Source of the DNA: Polydrusus tereticollis
Lineage: Eukaryota; Arthropoda; Insecta; Coleoptera; Curculionidae
Length of the DNA stretch: 64,000 bases
Reading direction: 5' to 3'
NCBI GenBank assembly: GCA_963920685.1
Contig: OY987335.1
Span: 35,988,445 to 36,052,444, forward strand
The notes below the pieces were generated by a model. That model was not told where the DNA came from, searched no databases, and saw only the letters and a program-made list of their open reading frames with translations. The position numbers and the translations under genes were made by a program. Below are positions 1 to 11,716 of this stretch, piece by piece. The stretch's first letter is position 1. Each line of letters opens with the position of its first letter.

Positions 1-1208
1 AAAGAAACTGTAAAAGCTTTGTTACACATTCTCAATGTAGATAAAACATAGAATATGGTTCTCATACAGAATAATAAAAGAGAAAGCTAAAATGTGTATG
101 AAACACGAATTTACATTAAAGCGTGTTGTTTCACTGTTAATATAAGGAATAGGTAACTGGTAACTATTTTGCTCTAAATTAAATGTAAAGTTCGCCACAC
201 CCCTGGTGAGCTACGAAAGGAATCCGAGCAAAAAACTTTACATTGTTGCCGTACTTCTCTCTTTAAATTTCCATAAAATATTAATTTGTATGTAATTCAA
301 ATATATTAATTAAAACAATTAGACTATTAGACATATGCATATCCCTGTATGTTGTAGGTATACCCTGTAACATATATCCCGTTGATTTTTCCCCTTCACA
401 TTACAAATTATACCTAATTGTCTAATATAATTTATTATATTCTTAAAGCGGTGAGGATAATGTTTTGGAAAATTTGGCAACCCAAGCCGAAATCAAGCAA
501 TCAGCGGGGATTTCTGTCAGAAACTTTACAGGTATTTGTGTGGCCAACTATACGTACCTAAGTATAATTTTTTAATGAAGCTGATGATTGGCAATGTAAA
601 TCAGGCTATTTAATGACCACAGGACACATTGTTGATTGGTATAAAAACACTAAGGAAGGTTAGTTTCTGGGAATGAAATAGAACTAGGTATTGTTAATAT
701 TTTGTCAGTCATGAATTAATAATAATAAATAAATAAAGTTTGCTTAAATCTGTTTAAACAGAAACCTAGGCACTCACTCTCTTTCTTTTATACCTAATGT
801 TTAAAACCTAATTATTATTTTTTTCTAATAAAGAGGTCTCAAAATATAATATTTAACACCTCTTAAATAGGTTTCCACTTATTATCTATCTACCTATCTG
901 TAAAATTATTTATGTGCTTATAATAAATATTACATAGAAAATGAATTCCAATGGTATTTTTATAATCAAGGAAAATAATATAAAGTTTACTGAGAATAGT
1001 CAGATGTTTGTTAATTGATAAAGCTTTAGAATATGTTGATAAAATGTAGTAGCAAGCAGAACAATAAACTACATCATTAAAATTTACAAAATATTATCTA
1101 GTAATCCATAAAACAAGGAAAAACATTTGGCAATGAGAAACAAATATCCTGATATTAATTATCAACAAAGTTTATTGAAGTTTATTGCAAAATAAAATAT
1201 GTACGTAC
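1..1208. other. Intronic/flanking DNA downstream of the SH3-protein exon
   Basis: AT-rich sequence with no recognisable coding segment. Because the exon at 1209-1808 (minus strand) ends at a splice donor at 1208-1207, at least the right-hand part must be the first intron of that gene. The remaining SH3 exons should lie to the left, probably outside the window. I see no clear transposon ends here. Confidence 0.5.
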
Positions 1209-1808
1209 TTGTAAAGCAAGGTCACTGGAATGGCTTGCAGAGTAATCATAGAGGGCAATCCCATATGGAGTATCAATTTCAGCTACTACTTTCGGTGGAC
1301 TAGGGGGTGGAATGTTTGGCATAGGGTGTGACCCTGACGTAGGACTTACATCTTCAGTTCTAATACTTGTTTTTGCTTTTGGACGAATAATTGTTGGTCC
1401 AAAGAACGAAGGCACATTTAAATTTGAACTATTTCCAGATTTAGTACTTGAATAGCTGCTTGATGGTATGATGTAGCTTTGAAATGAGGCTGTTCCATTA
1501 TTCTGAGGTACAACAGTAAGTTGAGGGTTTAAAGGCCATATATTGTTTGTCACAGGTGATTCAAATTCAAAAGACTTTTTACTGGAAGCAAGGCTACTTG
1601 TGCTGCTGCTAAAGGAGCTAGAGACACTGCCACCAAAATGTCTAGTCCTTTCAGGCTTCGGAGAGTTCAGAGGGCTCCAGTCAATCAGATTTACACTTTG
1701 GTTGGGTTCGTTTAGGTTTAAAGTCGACTTACTTTTATACTTGGAAAAATTGGGGGGCGGAGGTCGCGGCGGGGGCTTCTTTTTTTGTTTGTGGGTTGTA
1801 TATGGCAT
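1209..1808 (-). CDS. SH3-domain protein, first coding exon (N-terminal 200 residues)
   Basis: The exon starts with an ATG at 1808-1806 and runs exactly 200 codons to a good splice donor (CAA|GTACGT, intron from 1208), ending in phase 0. The N-terminus is basic and proline-rich (KKKPPPRPPPPNF), a type of sequence bound by SH3 or WW domains. It is followed by a long serine/threonine-rich, probably disordered stretch with SSS runs and a second proline cluster (PPPSPPK near residue 170). The last ~20 residues (YGIALYDYSA...SDLALQ) match the opening ALYDY strand of an SH3 domain, so the exon boundary cuts the SH3 domain after its first strand, and further exons must lie to the left. Such proteins are usually cytoskeletal or signalling adaptors or RhoGEFs; I could not name the family. 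The gene diverges from SCOC at 2894. Confidence 0.72.
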
Positions 1809-2893
1809 AACTACTGTGTTGTTTTCAGAGTGTTAAAATTAAACTGACAATAACCATTAACCAATGACTAATATAGGAATAACTGACAGCACAAAACAGA
1901 TAAACTGACAGTGACACTTTATCATTTTACTTGATAGATAACAATGAACTTATAAAAAACACGATTTCTAGGATAGTAATATATCTTTGTCTTTATCTAA
2001 TTAACGTAAAAATAAAGAGATGGTGATATTACTACAACTACCCTGCGCCTTCTGGAGGCTCAGTTGAAAGTAAAGGAATCTGTAAAATTTTTCAATTTTT
2101 TGAATCCGTAGCTGTAGGGCTGTAGCCGTAAAATGGTAAAGTGGTCCGGAGACGGTCAATATTATTGTCAATGACACTCATTGTTCGTACAATAGAGGCG
2201 ATTGAAGATTGAATGGAATTTTTATTGAAGCACATTGTCGGTGGCGATTGACGCGACCACAGAACAATGATCTAGTAAAGCTTAGTTCATATAGATGCGA
2301 ATCACGAATTACGAATAATGCTCTGATTGGTCAATTTCCTTATTATATTAATATGTGAAATTGACCAATCAGAGCACTATTCGCAATTCGCAATTCGTGA
2401 TTCGCATCTATATGAACATAAACTAAGCTTTTAACTTTTAACCATGATTGTCTGTTCCACAGAACACAGAACATTAGTCTTCACTTTGCTGTAGCAAAGT
2501 AGCCCTTCCTATTCTATCAGCTATGAGTAGTGAGTAGCACAGTCGAACCCGTGCAAGTAGTCCTCAACTCCTCAATATTATGAAAGTACAAATATTGACA
2601 TGTTGATAAAATCCAACCTCCATCAATCACCCTATAATTGAGTCATTGATACAGCCAATATTATTGACGGTCTATTATGGGCCTCAAGCATTAATTCTCT
2701 ATATCAAAGATGGCAGCATGATAGGGAAATAATGACAACTGACAGCTACAAACTTCAACTATTTTGTTAAATATTATATACATTAGCACTGCTAATTGAA
2801 AAGTAGTATAGTTTCTCCGAATTTGCCCTGGAAATCCAGTTATATTGTTTAGCTGGAAATTAAAACAGTTCTTTTAACAATATCTTGATCCAG
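1809..2893. promoter_or_regulatory. Shared 5' region between divergent SH3-protein and SCOC genes
   Basis: The two start codons face away from each other with 1,085 bp between them, so promoters and 5' UTRs of both genes must lie here unless untranslated exons are further away. No TATA box could be assigned with confidence. The stretch contains a foldback element (2278-2431) whose arms each carry a CCAAT-box-like ATTGG/CCAAT. Promoter role is inferred from gene arrangement only. Confidence 0.4.
2278..2431. repeat. Snap-back (foldback) MITE-like inverted repeat
   Basis: The left arm 2278-2338 (starting AAGCTTAGTTCATATAGATG) is repeated in inverted orientation at 2356-2431, with only ~17 nt between the arms. 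The right arm has small insertions (a TTTATG next to the GTTCATATAG block and a duplicated GCGAATTG). TA dinucleotides occur near both ends. The transcript of either strand could fold into a hairpin of about 60 bp. This is most likely a small non-autonomous DNA transposon sitting between the SH3-protein and SCOC start codons. Confidence 0.7.
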
Positions 2894-3365
2894 ATGTCTG
2901 CATCTAAAATACAGGATGATATACCCCTTGCTGACGACGATCCTCAAGGTAAAAGCAGACTCCAGACTTCATTAATTGTTTCACACAATTATTATAATTT
3001 TTGTAGTTATTATAAATGATGACCCAGAACCCAATTCCATGTCAGAAGGCAACTCCTCAAGCATGATTCATGGCAGAAGCATGGATTCAATACAATCTAC
3101 CTTTACAAATGGAAGTTCTAGCCCACAACATAATTCTTTAGAACCTGACACAAGTCCTGACGAACAAGAAGAAAAAGCTCGCCTTATTTCACAAGTATTG
3201 GAACTACAAAACACCCTTGACGACCTTTCACAAAGGGTTGATAGTGTAAAGGAAGAAAATTTAAAGTTGAGGTCTGAAAATCAAGTTTTGGGGCAATACA
3301 TAGAAAATCTTATGTCGGCAAGTAGTGTCTTTCAGTCTACATCACCTAAAATTAAAAAAAAGTAA
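2894..3365 (+). CDS. Scoc: Short coiled-coil protein SCOC/UNC-69, two exons (2894..2948, 3007..3365)
   Basis: Exon 1 begins with ATG at 2894 and ends at 2948 (CAAG|GTAAAA); the intron is only 58 bp, and exon 2 resumes after TTTTTGTAG at 3007. The phase-1 junction rebuilds a valine codon and gives a 137-residue protein ending in a lysine tail (KIKKK) at a TAA. The C-terminal ~65 residues form a leucine-zipper-like coiled coil almost identical to animal SCOC; diagnostic blocks are VKEENLKLRSENQVLGQYIE and NLMSASSVFQ. The acidic, serine-rich N-terminus (MSASKIQDDIPLADDD) is variable, as in other SCOCs. From the family: SCOC (UNC-69 in worms) is a Golgi/trans-Golgi coiled-coil protein that binds ARL1-type GTPases and FEZ1/UNC-76, with roles in vesicle transport, axon growth and autophagy. 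Length and conserved core look complete. The start is supported by the match of both exons and by a clean donor. Confidence 0.93.
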
Positions 3366-3726
3366 GATTATCATTTATTTTAGCAAAGGCCTGTTTTAAT
3401 ATAGTAAAATTGATAAGGTTTTATAATCATTTTAGGTTTTTAAATATTGAGAAGTTTATCTGTTCAATTTAGTCAGTTTGGGGGTCTACTTGAGGTGATT
3501 TTTTTTTTAAGTGTTACAAGGTGTATAAGATATCTCGAAAATGGTTTCAAATATTTTTATGAACTTCTGGTTAGGTAAGGAGATGGGACCGACATATTTT
3601 TGACATGTACTAGCTCTCTGTTTTGTGGGGGGTTGGCATTTTAAATGGGATGTTGAACTTTTGTTTCTAAAATTCAAGTTTAGGTAAAATTGTGTGTTTA
3701 CTTACTTCCAAATTTTTTTTATATTA
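3366..3726. other. SCOC downstream region
   Basis: AT-rich sequence holding the SCOC 3' UTR and flank; no clear AATAAA was chosen. Part of it (about 3500-3590, containing TCAAATATTTTTATGA) resembles, in inverted orientation, 7545-7640, suggesting a dispersed repeat fragment. Confidence 0.35.
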
Positions 3727-5802
3727 AGGTAAATGCGCCAATCGTCGACACTGTTCCAATTGTCGACACACCCGAATTCAAACCCTAAAAACAAGGAAAT
3801 GATGAATATTTAAACGTTCCCGCTCTGGCATAACATTCGGCTATATTCGCGAAATATCGGAGGCGCTTCGTGTAACGTTAGAAATCGCGCCAATCCGTTT
3901 GTGGGCATTATCTTTATGGCAGTGTGATGGCAGTATAGTTCCCGTATACTGTGATGGTAGTGCATCCGAACACGTGGCAGTGTAGTGATAGTTAAGCAAA
4001 TAAATAAGCAGTAAGTATTAATGGTTTTTTACTTTAAAGTTATTATTATTAATTTTAGACGTTCAGCAAATAAAAAGAGTTTGATTTAAGTTAGATTATT
4101 CCCTGAATACATATTTTTGTGCTTATTTATTCAAAATACGGGTGTAGCGTGGGTGTCGACTTTTGGGTATTGTAAATCATGGTGGCCCTTAACTTGACAG
4201 GAGTGTCGACTTCAGGAAACACATTAAATTTCTTGTCTTCATGTGTGAAGCAATAAGCTAATCATATGAAATCCATTGGTATGGAAAATTTTAAGCTAGT
4301 GCCGTTCCAATGTTCGTCACTGGTGTCGAATATTGGAACATTGCAGTGTCGACAATTGGAGCATTAAATGACCTTAATTTATTTTGCAGAAATGCCACCA
4401 AAAAGACTGCGCAACTATTCTGATGCAGCTATGTTGGCCGCAATTAGAGATGTAAACAAGGGAAAGATACCATGCGCCTAGAAGAAGAGACGGTTTTAGA
4501 GAAAATACCATCGACATCTTTACAAATTCCAGATCCACAAGAAACAAAACTGATAGAAAACAGAAAAAATGGCACATATTCGGAGCAAACGACACCTTTA
4601 AAGAAGAATGTATCAGTATATTTACAAGATAATCAAAAGCCCTCAACTTCAAAGCTAGAGTTAATACTATCTCCATTTAAACGCGCCCTGATGTGGCCCG
4701 AGCCAAAAGAGTCTTTAAAATCAAAAAGAAGAAAAGAGAAGTTGCCCGCGGTTGTTACATCCCCAGAGATGTTGGAGTACTACAAAAAGATAGAAATGAA
4801 AAAAATTGAAGCTGAAAAATTAAAGGAAGAAAGGAAAAAGTTAAGAGAAACTAAAAAAAAAAATTTAGAAGAAAAAAAACTGAAGCAGAAAAATAAGAAA
4901 CAAAAAATTGAGGAACCTGAATCTTCTCATTCCAGTTCAGAGGATCAGATGTCTGTGAGAGAGTCTGATGACTCTATGTGGGATGAAAAAAGTGACGGGG
5001 AAGAGGAAGTTACGGAAATTGTTTCATTAAAAGATGTAAGGGAGGGTGACTTCATATTAGTGGAGTTTAAAGGAGGAAAACGAATGGTGTCAAATTTTGT
5101 ATATTTATGTATTATTCAAAAAATGATGTCATGTGACGAAATAGAAATAATGGGGCTAAGGAGTACTGATGCAACAAAAAAAATATTTGTACCAAAAGAA
5201 AAAGACATATCTCTTATTTTATTTAAACAAATTATAGGGAAAACTTCAAACCCTAACGTTGCACTTACAGGAGAGCGAGTAAGTTATCAGTTTAGTCATT
5301 CCCTGCAAGTAAAACAAATGTAAATATAACACCTCCTAGATATAAAGCCTTACTCATTTCAATATTTTAATTTAAGTAGACTTAAAAATAAATATGGACT
5401 AATTATTCATACTGATATTCCTTTTATATATTTTAGTCTTTTTGTGGTTACTTTGAATAAAAACTTATTCCTAATTGGTTTGTAATTTCTTTAAAATGTA
5501 TTTTTAAATTTATTTTACAAATATTTTAAAGGTGTCGACAATTGGTGCAATTAAGTGACGACTATTAGATCAATTTGTAATTTGAGTGGCGACTTTTGGT
5601 GCAAATACATACTTAAAAAAAAAACAACTAAAAACAGTTTTTTCTTAAACCTAAACATTTTGAAACAGTGATAATCACAATGTGCAATAAGAGGCCAGTA
5701 TATTAAGCTAATTCAATTTAGTTATTTGTTTATTCTGTCCTGAGACAAATCAAAATTAGACATCCAAGATCCTAAAAGTGTCGACAATTGGTGCTTTTAC
5801 TT
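3727..5802 (+). mobile_element. pogo/Tigger-like DNA transposon relic with multiplied terminal motifs
   Basis: Terminal inverted repeats of ~25 bp are visible: the left end (about 3728-3752) reads GTAAATGCGCCAAT then CGTCGACACT, and the right end (5777-5801) is its inverted, slightly diverged copy. A TA lies at each boundary, as expected for the Tc1/mariner/pogo superfamily. The core motif (GTGTCGAC followed by AATTGG-like sequence) also recurs inside both flanks: near 3763, 4152, 4201, 4343 on the left and 5531 and 5581 (degenerate) on the right. The coding relic 4391-5323 sits between. The size (~2.1 kb) and the internally deleted transposase suggest a non-autonomous derivative. Confidence 0.7.
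4391..5323 (+). pseudogene. Internally deleted pogo-like transposase (helix-turn-helix start plus C-terminal tail)
   Basis: An ATG at 4391 opens MPPKRLRNYSDAAMLAAI.., the typical start of the Pipsqueak-type helix-turn-helix of insect pogo/Tigger transposases, but the frame stops after ~29 codons. A second frame then stays open from 4472 to 5323 (283 codons): a Ser/Thr-rich linker, the block LILSPFKRALMWPEP, a lysine/glutamate-rich coiled-coil-like segment and an acidic stretch. These are the features normally found after the DDE endonuclease in this family. The CENP-B-type HTH and the whole catalytic core are missing, so this protein could not transpose. The 283-codon open tail may be chance preservation. 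Confidence 0.62.
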
Positions 5803-6958
5803 ATGAATTATAAAAATAATAGGTATTATGAATTATAAAATAAAAAAAAATATTTATTATTTATTAATATATTAATACAAGTATCAACAGCTCTTTTAGG
5901 CTACTAACAGATACGGACATTTACAGAAGTTCACAAAAATTTTACAACTGGTCCTGGTATAATTTACTACATACTATGGCATGAGATAAAAATATAAATA
6001 AATATTGCATTTAGGCACATAACCCACCAACAAATCCAGTTTTTATTAATTTTTTTCTATTTGGTACTTATCAATATCCAAAGCATGAACAGATTACTTA
6101 CACATATACTTGGTGACCTCATATTATACTTTTAGAATTGTCCTTGGAAAATTTAAATAAAACACTTTAAGATCTAGTGTTGACAGAGGTGTTGACTCAA
6201 ATCACTCAAAAAGGAAGATGGCCTAAAACATCATGGTTAGTTTAGGTTAGATTGATTTTACCCTTTAATAGTAACTTAGACGGTGTCTTCAAACAAATTA
6301 ATGTTTGTCTATTTTCCAATGACGATTAACAACCTCTACGAATACAAACTATATTTCTTTAAAAACACGTATTTAAGGAACTTCCTCTGTACACTCTTGA
6401 CAAAAGTAATCCAATTATTATAATAAGGAGACTAAATTATGCTTCCGTTCTCTAATTTTGTTTTAAAACCAAAGCGCCAAACAATTTAAAACAAACGCCC
6501 ATGTCAAATTTTTGTGTGTTTCTTATGTTGTAATGTCGGTGGTTTCTTAATCCCAAATCCAGCTGATTTTCTACTTTTGGCAAATTTTCATCATATATGA
6601 TATTAGTAGTAGGTAGGTATCAACAATGTTGCAATTTAAACAAGAAAGTGGTACAAGAGCATTTAGATTAAAACCATTGACATTACATAGTCATTTTGCA
6701 GCAATTTAGTCATCCTGGGTATCAATCTCTAAAAACTGTTATATTTATATCGATAATAATGACCCATTACTAATGTCTCTGTCAAATGTAAAAGAGCTGT
6801 CTTGTCAAGTTTAAAATAAAGTCAGTCGTTGTGCAGTCGTTGCTGAAGGCTTAACAAAAACGAACCACTGTTTTATTTTTCTGCAACAAAAACAACTTAA
6901 AATCGTTAGGAAATAATAATTTATTTTATATTTGCCCATATAGGTATCCGCACTGTAT
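5803..6958. other. Intergenic DNA without recognisable features
   Basis: AT-rich and without convincing coding segments on either strand. I see no inverted repeats comparable to the neighbouring elements. Confidence 0.4.
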
Positions 6959-6966
6959 ATAATACC

Positions 6967-7444
6967 CAGGGTTGGGCTGATTTAAATTACATCACTTGAT
7001 TTTTTTTTAAATCATGATTTAAATCACTTTATTTAAAAAAAAAATCATGATTTAATGAAACTATTTATTTTTAATTCAGAACAATGAACAATATAACATA
7101 TTAAAAAACTATTTACTTCCACTCCCTTGAACAATCAACATCAAAATACGCGAGGCATATTGGGCCACGGCAATTTATAGATCGGGAAAGAATCAAGTCG
7201 CGACAGGAATTTTCTTGAATTTATTAATTAATTAAGTCGCGACAGGAATTTTCTTGCAAGAAAGCGCGTTCTGACAATATTTTGGGTAGAATTTAGACCT
7301 ACTATATCGTTAGACCGACATTAAAATAATTTGTATTAATTTGAAAAGAGAGAAAAATGTTAAATTTTTAATAAAATCAATAAAAATCAAAAAAATCAAT
7401 GATTTTTTATTTTTTTAATAAAAATCAAATTTTGCCCAACTCTG
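6967..7444. mobile_element. hAT-type MITE with perfect 8-bp target site duplication
   Basis: The element begins CAGGGTTGGGC and ends GCCCAACTCTG, so the termini are inverted repeats (with one mismatch) followed on both sides by ATTTAAA/AAATCA-rich, partly palindromic sequence. It is flanked by the same octamer ATAATACC at 6959-6966 and 7445-7452. An 8-bp duplication and CAGGG-type ends are the signature of the hAT superfamily. At 478 bp and with no ORF it is non-autonomous. Confidence 0.88.
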
Positions 7445-7452
7445 ATAATACC

Positions 7453-9249
7453 TATAATCGGGAACATCTGCCGATGTTAACATCGGTGTCGTGCAATCAC
7501 TATTAAATACCTGAGTCCCCCCAACCAACTAACCTAACCTGAACTAAAGTCACCAAAATATCATAAAAATATTTCAAACTGTTTCCAGATATCATCTTGT
7601 AGCACTTGTAAAAAACTTACCCTGTATATATGCCGATGTGTATACTTACAGATTCAAATTGGGTTTGTAATTAAACATATGGCTAAAATTACCATCTTTC
7701 CTGACTAAAAATAATTATTATGGTTATTAATTAAACCCAGAGCTTGAACATGTATGCCCAATATTTTCTTGTGCACAAAAACAAGCTATTTGATTTATCT
7801 TAATACCATGATTGCACATTTGTGTTTTGCCTGTGATTTTTCTATACCTAACTGTCAATTGACCAATTATTTTAAGCTAGGAGTTCTAAGCATTATTATT
7901 TTTTAACATGAAGAGATTTTGTAGAATAATAATAAATATGTTATGCTTGTCTACGTTTTTGTTTGATTTGAAATTTGTTTCCAAGTATTTAAATATAAAC
8001 ATATCCTATTTGTGCCAAAGACACAGCCTATTTGCAAAGGTCATACATAGTATAGTTTACCAGCTATGCTGTTATTGAAGCACTTTAGTGAATAACCGCT
8101 CGCCCTATAAACACAATTGTATTAACTTTCAGCTCGTTATAACTCTGGAATCCCTCGACTAATCAAAAAATGCTTACTATAAACGTTGTAGATGTAACAT
8201 TAGGCACTACAATGCTTTTTTTAAATTATCAGTCCGATGAACAGTTTCGGTAAAAAAATCGAAAAATGTAAACCCACGTGACCGCAAGCGCGGTCGACTC
8301 TACGTTCCACCGCGCGCGTCAGTTCGTTTTTCTATGAGCTATGAATTTCTTGTAATAAAGTCATGAATGATAAATATCTTGAAAAAGGTTAGTGATGATT
8401 TGATTGAGTTTTGTTTTGAGTAATTTAATTTTAAATTAATTAGAGTTTCTCTCAATTTTTTCAATACCTAATATTAATTAGGTAATAAGTTATTACAAAA
8501 ATAACTTTTTACATGACAACATATTTACAAAAAATGGTACAGTTTTAATTGTTAAGAGATGTATTATTTTCAGGTGTCCAGGAATACGCAATAGGTATAG
8601 GACATATAGTTACGATGTCTATGGTATAGGAACATTGTTGCTTAGTAAAGATGGAGAGTAACCTCAGAATTATATTGTTTTTGATTGTTGTATATTCAGC
8701 GGATTGCTGGATACCTGAATCATAGACCAACTCTATTTTTTCCGATTTCAGACAGCCAAAAGGAGTTTTTACAGTTCGGCAACATGGCTTGTTGGTGCCA
8801 AATCAATCTTCTACATAAGTACAGGCGGCGGTGACCGAAAGCGACCCGGGCAAGTCCGAACAGATAACGTCTGTCTATTCGCTATCCAAGTGATCAGTAG
8901 CAAACTGATGCTTACTTTTCCATTGGTCTATTTTAAATTTTACGCTCTCTTGTCTCTTCTTGACAGTTCCTTGGGAACAAGCCTGCCAATACGTTTTTTG
9001 GTCGTTTAATAAAAGAAAAACATAATTGCGCAGTTTTGTTAATTTTATTTAAAATTTGAAACATGCAAAAATTTTATTATAAAAGTATCCACAGGTTTCG
9101 TCATTTTTTGGCATACATATTTCCTATTTTAAAATTCTGTCTAGAAGCTCGCACTGTGCGAGTGATATAACTCAAGTTTCTTCAGTGGAAAAATTATTTT
9201 TCTGGGCGGCCATTTTGTCCTGTTTTTCAGTTTTGCAAAGTTGGTCAAG
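7453..9249. other. Intergenic DNA; GC-rich patch near 8270-8330
   Basis: Mostly AT-rich with no supported gene. A short patch at about 8270-8330 is strikingly rich in CpG (CGCGGTCGAC, CCGCGCGCG) against the local background and could be a promoter remnant or a piece of a transposon. A second GC-rich patch lies at 8825-8860. The short ORFs here (for example 8545-8730) have no recognisable family. Confidence 0.35.
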
Positions 9250-10794
9250 GAGAGGATAGTCTGCCTAGGGAACTCCAATGTTGCCAAAGTTATTCGATCA
9301 GCTGTTTTTAAATTTGTAGGTTATGTTAGTCTCGTTGGCTTTTATTCTACGGTTACTAGATTAACTGAAGTTTGTAAGCAATTGAGTGGTCCTGTGGATA
9401 TAGCATTTGTAAAGCTGCTGCTACACGATAGCGACTTGCCTGCACGGTATAGTTTGCGCAATAAAGACGGAATACGTCGTACGGTGGCCACACGTACAAG
9501 CGAATTGGCGCAAACCGCAGTGCGTGATAAAATTCGTTGGAGGGATCATCGATCAATTAATTCGTAATAATGTGGCCAAATGACGAACTGTTTTTGTTAA
9601 GTACATTCTATTACCTTTTGTTGTTGAAAAAATATAAAAATAAAAGGTACAGATCGATCTGGAGCAAAAAGTGGTTCTTAAGGAGAAGAATGTATTCTCA
9701 TATTAATCTTATTAACGAATTAAGAGAACAACCAGATGACTGGCGCAATTATTTAAGAATGGATGAAACCGCATATACTGAGTTACTATGCTTGGTGACA
9801 CCCTTGATTCAACGAGAAAACACTGTGATGCGCGAATGTATAAGTCCTCATGAGAGATTGAGCTGTACTTTATGGTTCCTTGCTACTGGAAGACCATACA
9901 GAGATTTAAGATTTACAACTGCTATTTCTCATCAAGCTTTATCTAAAATCATCCCGGATACATGTCGAGCAATTTTATTTATTATATACAATATTACGAT
10001 CAGAATAGTCCTCTGATTTAATCTTCCACAGGTATGGTACTGATTGGTATAGATTAATAAATTCGGAAATAAATTCTTTGGAATAACTTCGCACATCGGC
10101 CATTTTTTAGCCGCTTGGAAAGTAACTAGCGATTTTATTTACCTACCACTAAGACGACTGAACTCACTGAACACTGAATCCAGTACCTCGTCTACACGCA
10201 CAAATTATACCGCGCAACCTAGTTTGCACAGGCCAAAACTTTCAGCAGGACGACGATAGTACAAGCCGCTCTTTTTAGTTTGCGCGAGCTACCATTTTCG
10301 CGTCTACATACACGGGCTTACGGATACAAACAGGTTTGCACAGGTAAGCTTGCGGTAAAGCTTGTATATGTAGCCGCCGCTTGTATGATGCCATAGGCCC
10401 AGGATCGATTCCCGTTTCGGGCACTTTTTCTTAATGACTTTTTTAGTTTTCTTATGACTTTTTTTTAGTTTTTATATAACTCCTTTACTTTTTTTTAAAG
10501 TAGATCGACTCAAAAAGAGCTGGTAAATAATTGGCCGGTGAACTTGAAAAAGACGAATTGGAACCAAAAAGGTGGATTAGATGCCGTGTTAGCGCCTGTT
10601 TAACCAATAAAGTCTATATTTATTAGTTACAGCATTATTTAGTTGAGTTAAGCAATATAATGTTTCAATCCGTTACGTAACATAAAACATAATATCTTGT
10701 TTGACATTTCCGACCGACATGCGCCTATTTCTGACGCCACCAATGATTGAATTGCTTTGGCAACATTGGAGTTCCCTAGGCAGGCTATCCTCTC
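9250..10794 (+). mobile_element. PIF/Harbinger element relic with ~45-bp terminal inverted repeats
   Basis: The segment 9250-9300 (GAGAGGATAG..CTGCCTAGGGAACTCC) is found inverted at 10745-10794, with very few mismatches. Further in, both flanks hold related GC-rich subterminal blocks (GTTTGCGC, CGGTATA near 9446-9466; TATACCGCGCAAC near 10206-10218). A Harbinger transposase fragment lies between the repeats. I could not define a clean 3-bp target duplication, so the outermost ends may be a few bases off. Confidence 0.68.
9570..10016 (+). pseudogene. Harbinger (HARBI1-like) transposase, N-terminal fragment
   Basis: The frame opens at 9570 and is recognisable from WSKKWFLRRRMYSH through NELREQPDDWRNYLRMD, FLATGRPYRDLRF and ISHQALSKIIPDTC. 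This is the usual N-terminal half of insect PIF/Harbinger nucleases, upstream of the first catalytic aspartate. The family homology stops at about RAILF, followed by a stop at 10016; the DDE catalytic region is absent. It is therefore a 5' remnant inside the 9250-10794 element. Confidence 0.8.
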
Positions 10795-11382
10795 GTAGTT
10801 CGTCACCTTATATTACACCCAAAACTCCAACGGCCATATTGTCATTAGTTCCTGTTTGTCTTCAAACTCTGTCCTTATTTCGAAGGTTTCCGGTACTGCG
10901 TCCTCGATCTTCTAATCGCTTAAATGACATATGAGATTTTTGAATGGCGGGAAGCCTAATAGAACACAATTGCGCAGCTTCTCGGTAGTTCCTTCTACAT
11001 TTTCACAGAATTAATAAAATGTCTATATCAATGTGGATGATTGTTCCATAATTGCATTGAATAAAAAACTATCAAATTCAAAAAATATCTTCAAATCAGA
11101 TTACTAGTTTGATGTCAAAGTCAAAAGTAGTATCCTAGGAACCACGATAATTAAAATTTTTGATAAACAATAGTTATCGTCAAGAGTAAACGTAACAATT
11201 TTCTGCTTACTTACGTAATTGTTGACGGATATACGAATTATCGAAAAAAATAAATACCTTTTCATTTGACATTTCAAATTTATCACCAGCCAGATAAAGT
11301 ATGGGGGGGGGGGGGTAAATGTACTTGCCGGGACGCAAGATGCACTTTTTCGGGTTTTACAGGTCGTAAGAAATCATAACTT
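10795..11382. other. Intergenic DNA with a G-homopolymer
   Basis: No gene supported. A run of about 13 G residues occurs near 11303-11316, unusual in this AT-rich window and a likely assembly weak point. Confidence 0.4.
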
Positions 11383-11716
11383 GTACAGGGTGTCCATTGC
11401 AGTTTTCGTGTGTTTTCATATATCACCTCCTTTATTATAAAAGATAGAAAGATGGGATTTGTGGCTTACTGTTCTATTATTTTATAAAACTTTCATTGCC
11501 GCAAACGAAATTTTCATAGCCCTCTGAGTTTCTGACGTACAGGGTGATTTTAAAAATTTATAATTTTTGACGCTCCCTTGTATCTCGAATATTTGATAAC
11601 TTATCATTAAGGTAAAAATGGGATACTATAGAGTTTTTTTATGTAGAACTTAGACGTAGTTAGTATTTTTCTGAAAAGTTTTATTTTTCAGTTATGACCC
11701 AAACTTGTGTTTTTTT
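11383..11716 (-). repeat. Dispersed ~330-bp repeat, copy 1 (inverted relative to 24239-24585)
   Basis: Starting with GTACAGGGTGTCC, this stretch matches 24239-24585 in opposite orientation over nearly its whole length, including the blocks ATAAAAGATAGAAAGATGGG, CCGCAAACGAAATTTT and CAAACTTGTGTTT. Ends resembling (TA)CAGGGTGTC suggest a small Tc1/mariner-type MITE. It carries no ORF. Copy 1 abuts the left end of the pogo-like element at 11727. Confidence 0.7.

Noticed and set aside
1543..1836. Plus-strand ORF opposite the SH3-protein exon
   Set aside because: Antisense of a coding exon with repetitive proline codons that leave the other strand open.
4374..4676. Minus-strand ORF of 100 codons opposite the pogo-like frame
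   Set aside because: Antisense shadow of the transposase relic; hydrophobic, low-complexity composition.
9241..9567. Plus-strand ORF of 108 codons before the Harbinger fragment
   Set aside because: It overlaps the terminal inverted repeat and subterminal GC-rich block of the Harbinger element; no protein family pattern.
10385..10425. tRNA-like B box (GGATCGATTCCC) suggesting a tRNA or SINE
   Set aside because: No matching A box, no cloverleaf and no SINE tail could be found; lies inside the Harbinger element.
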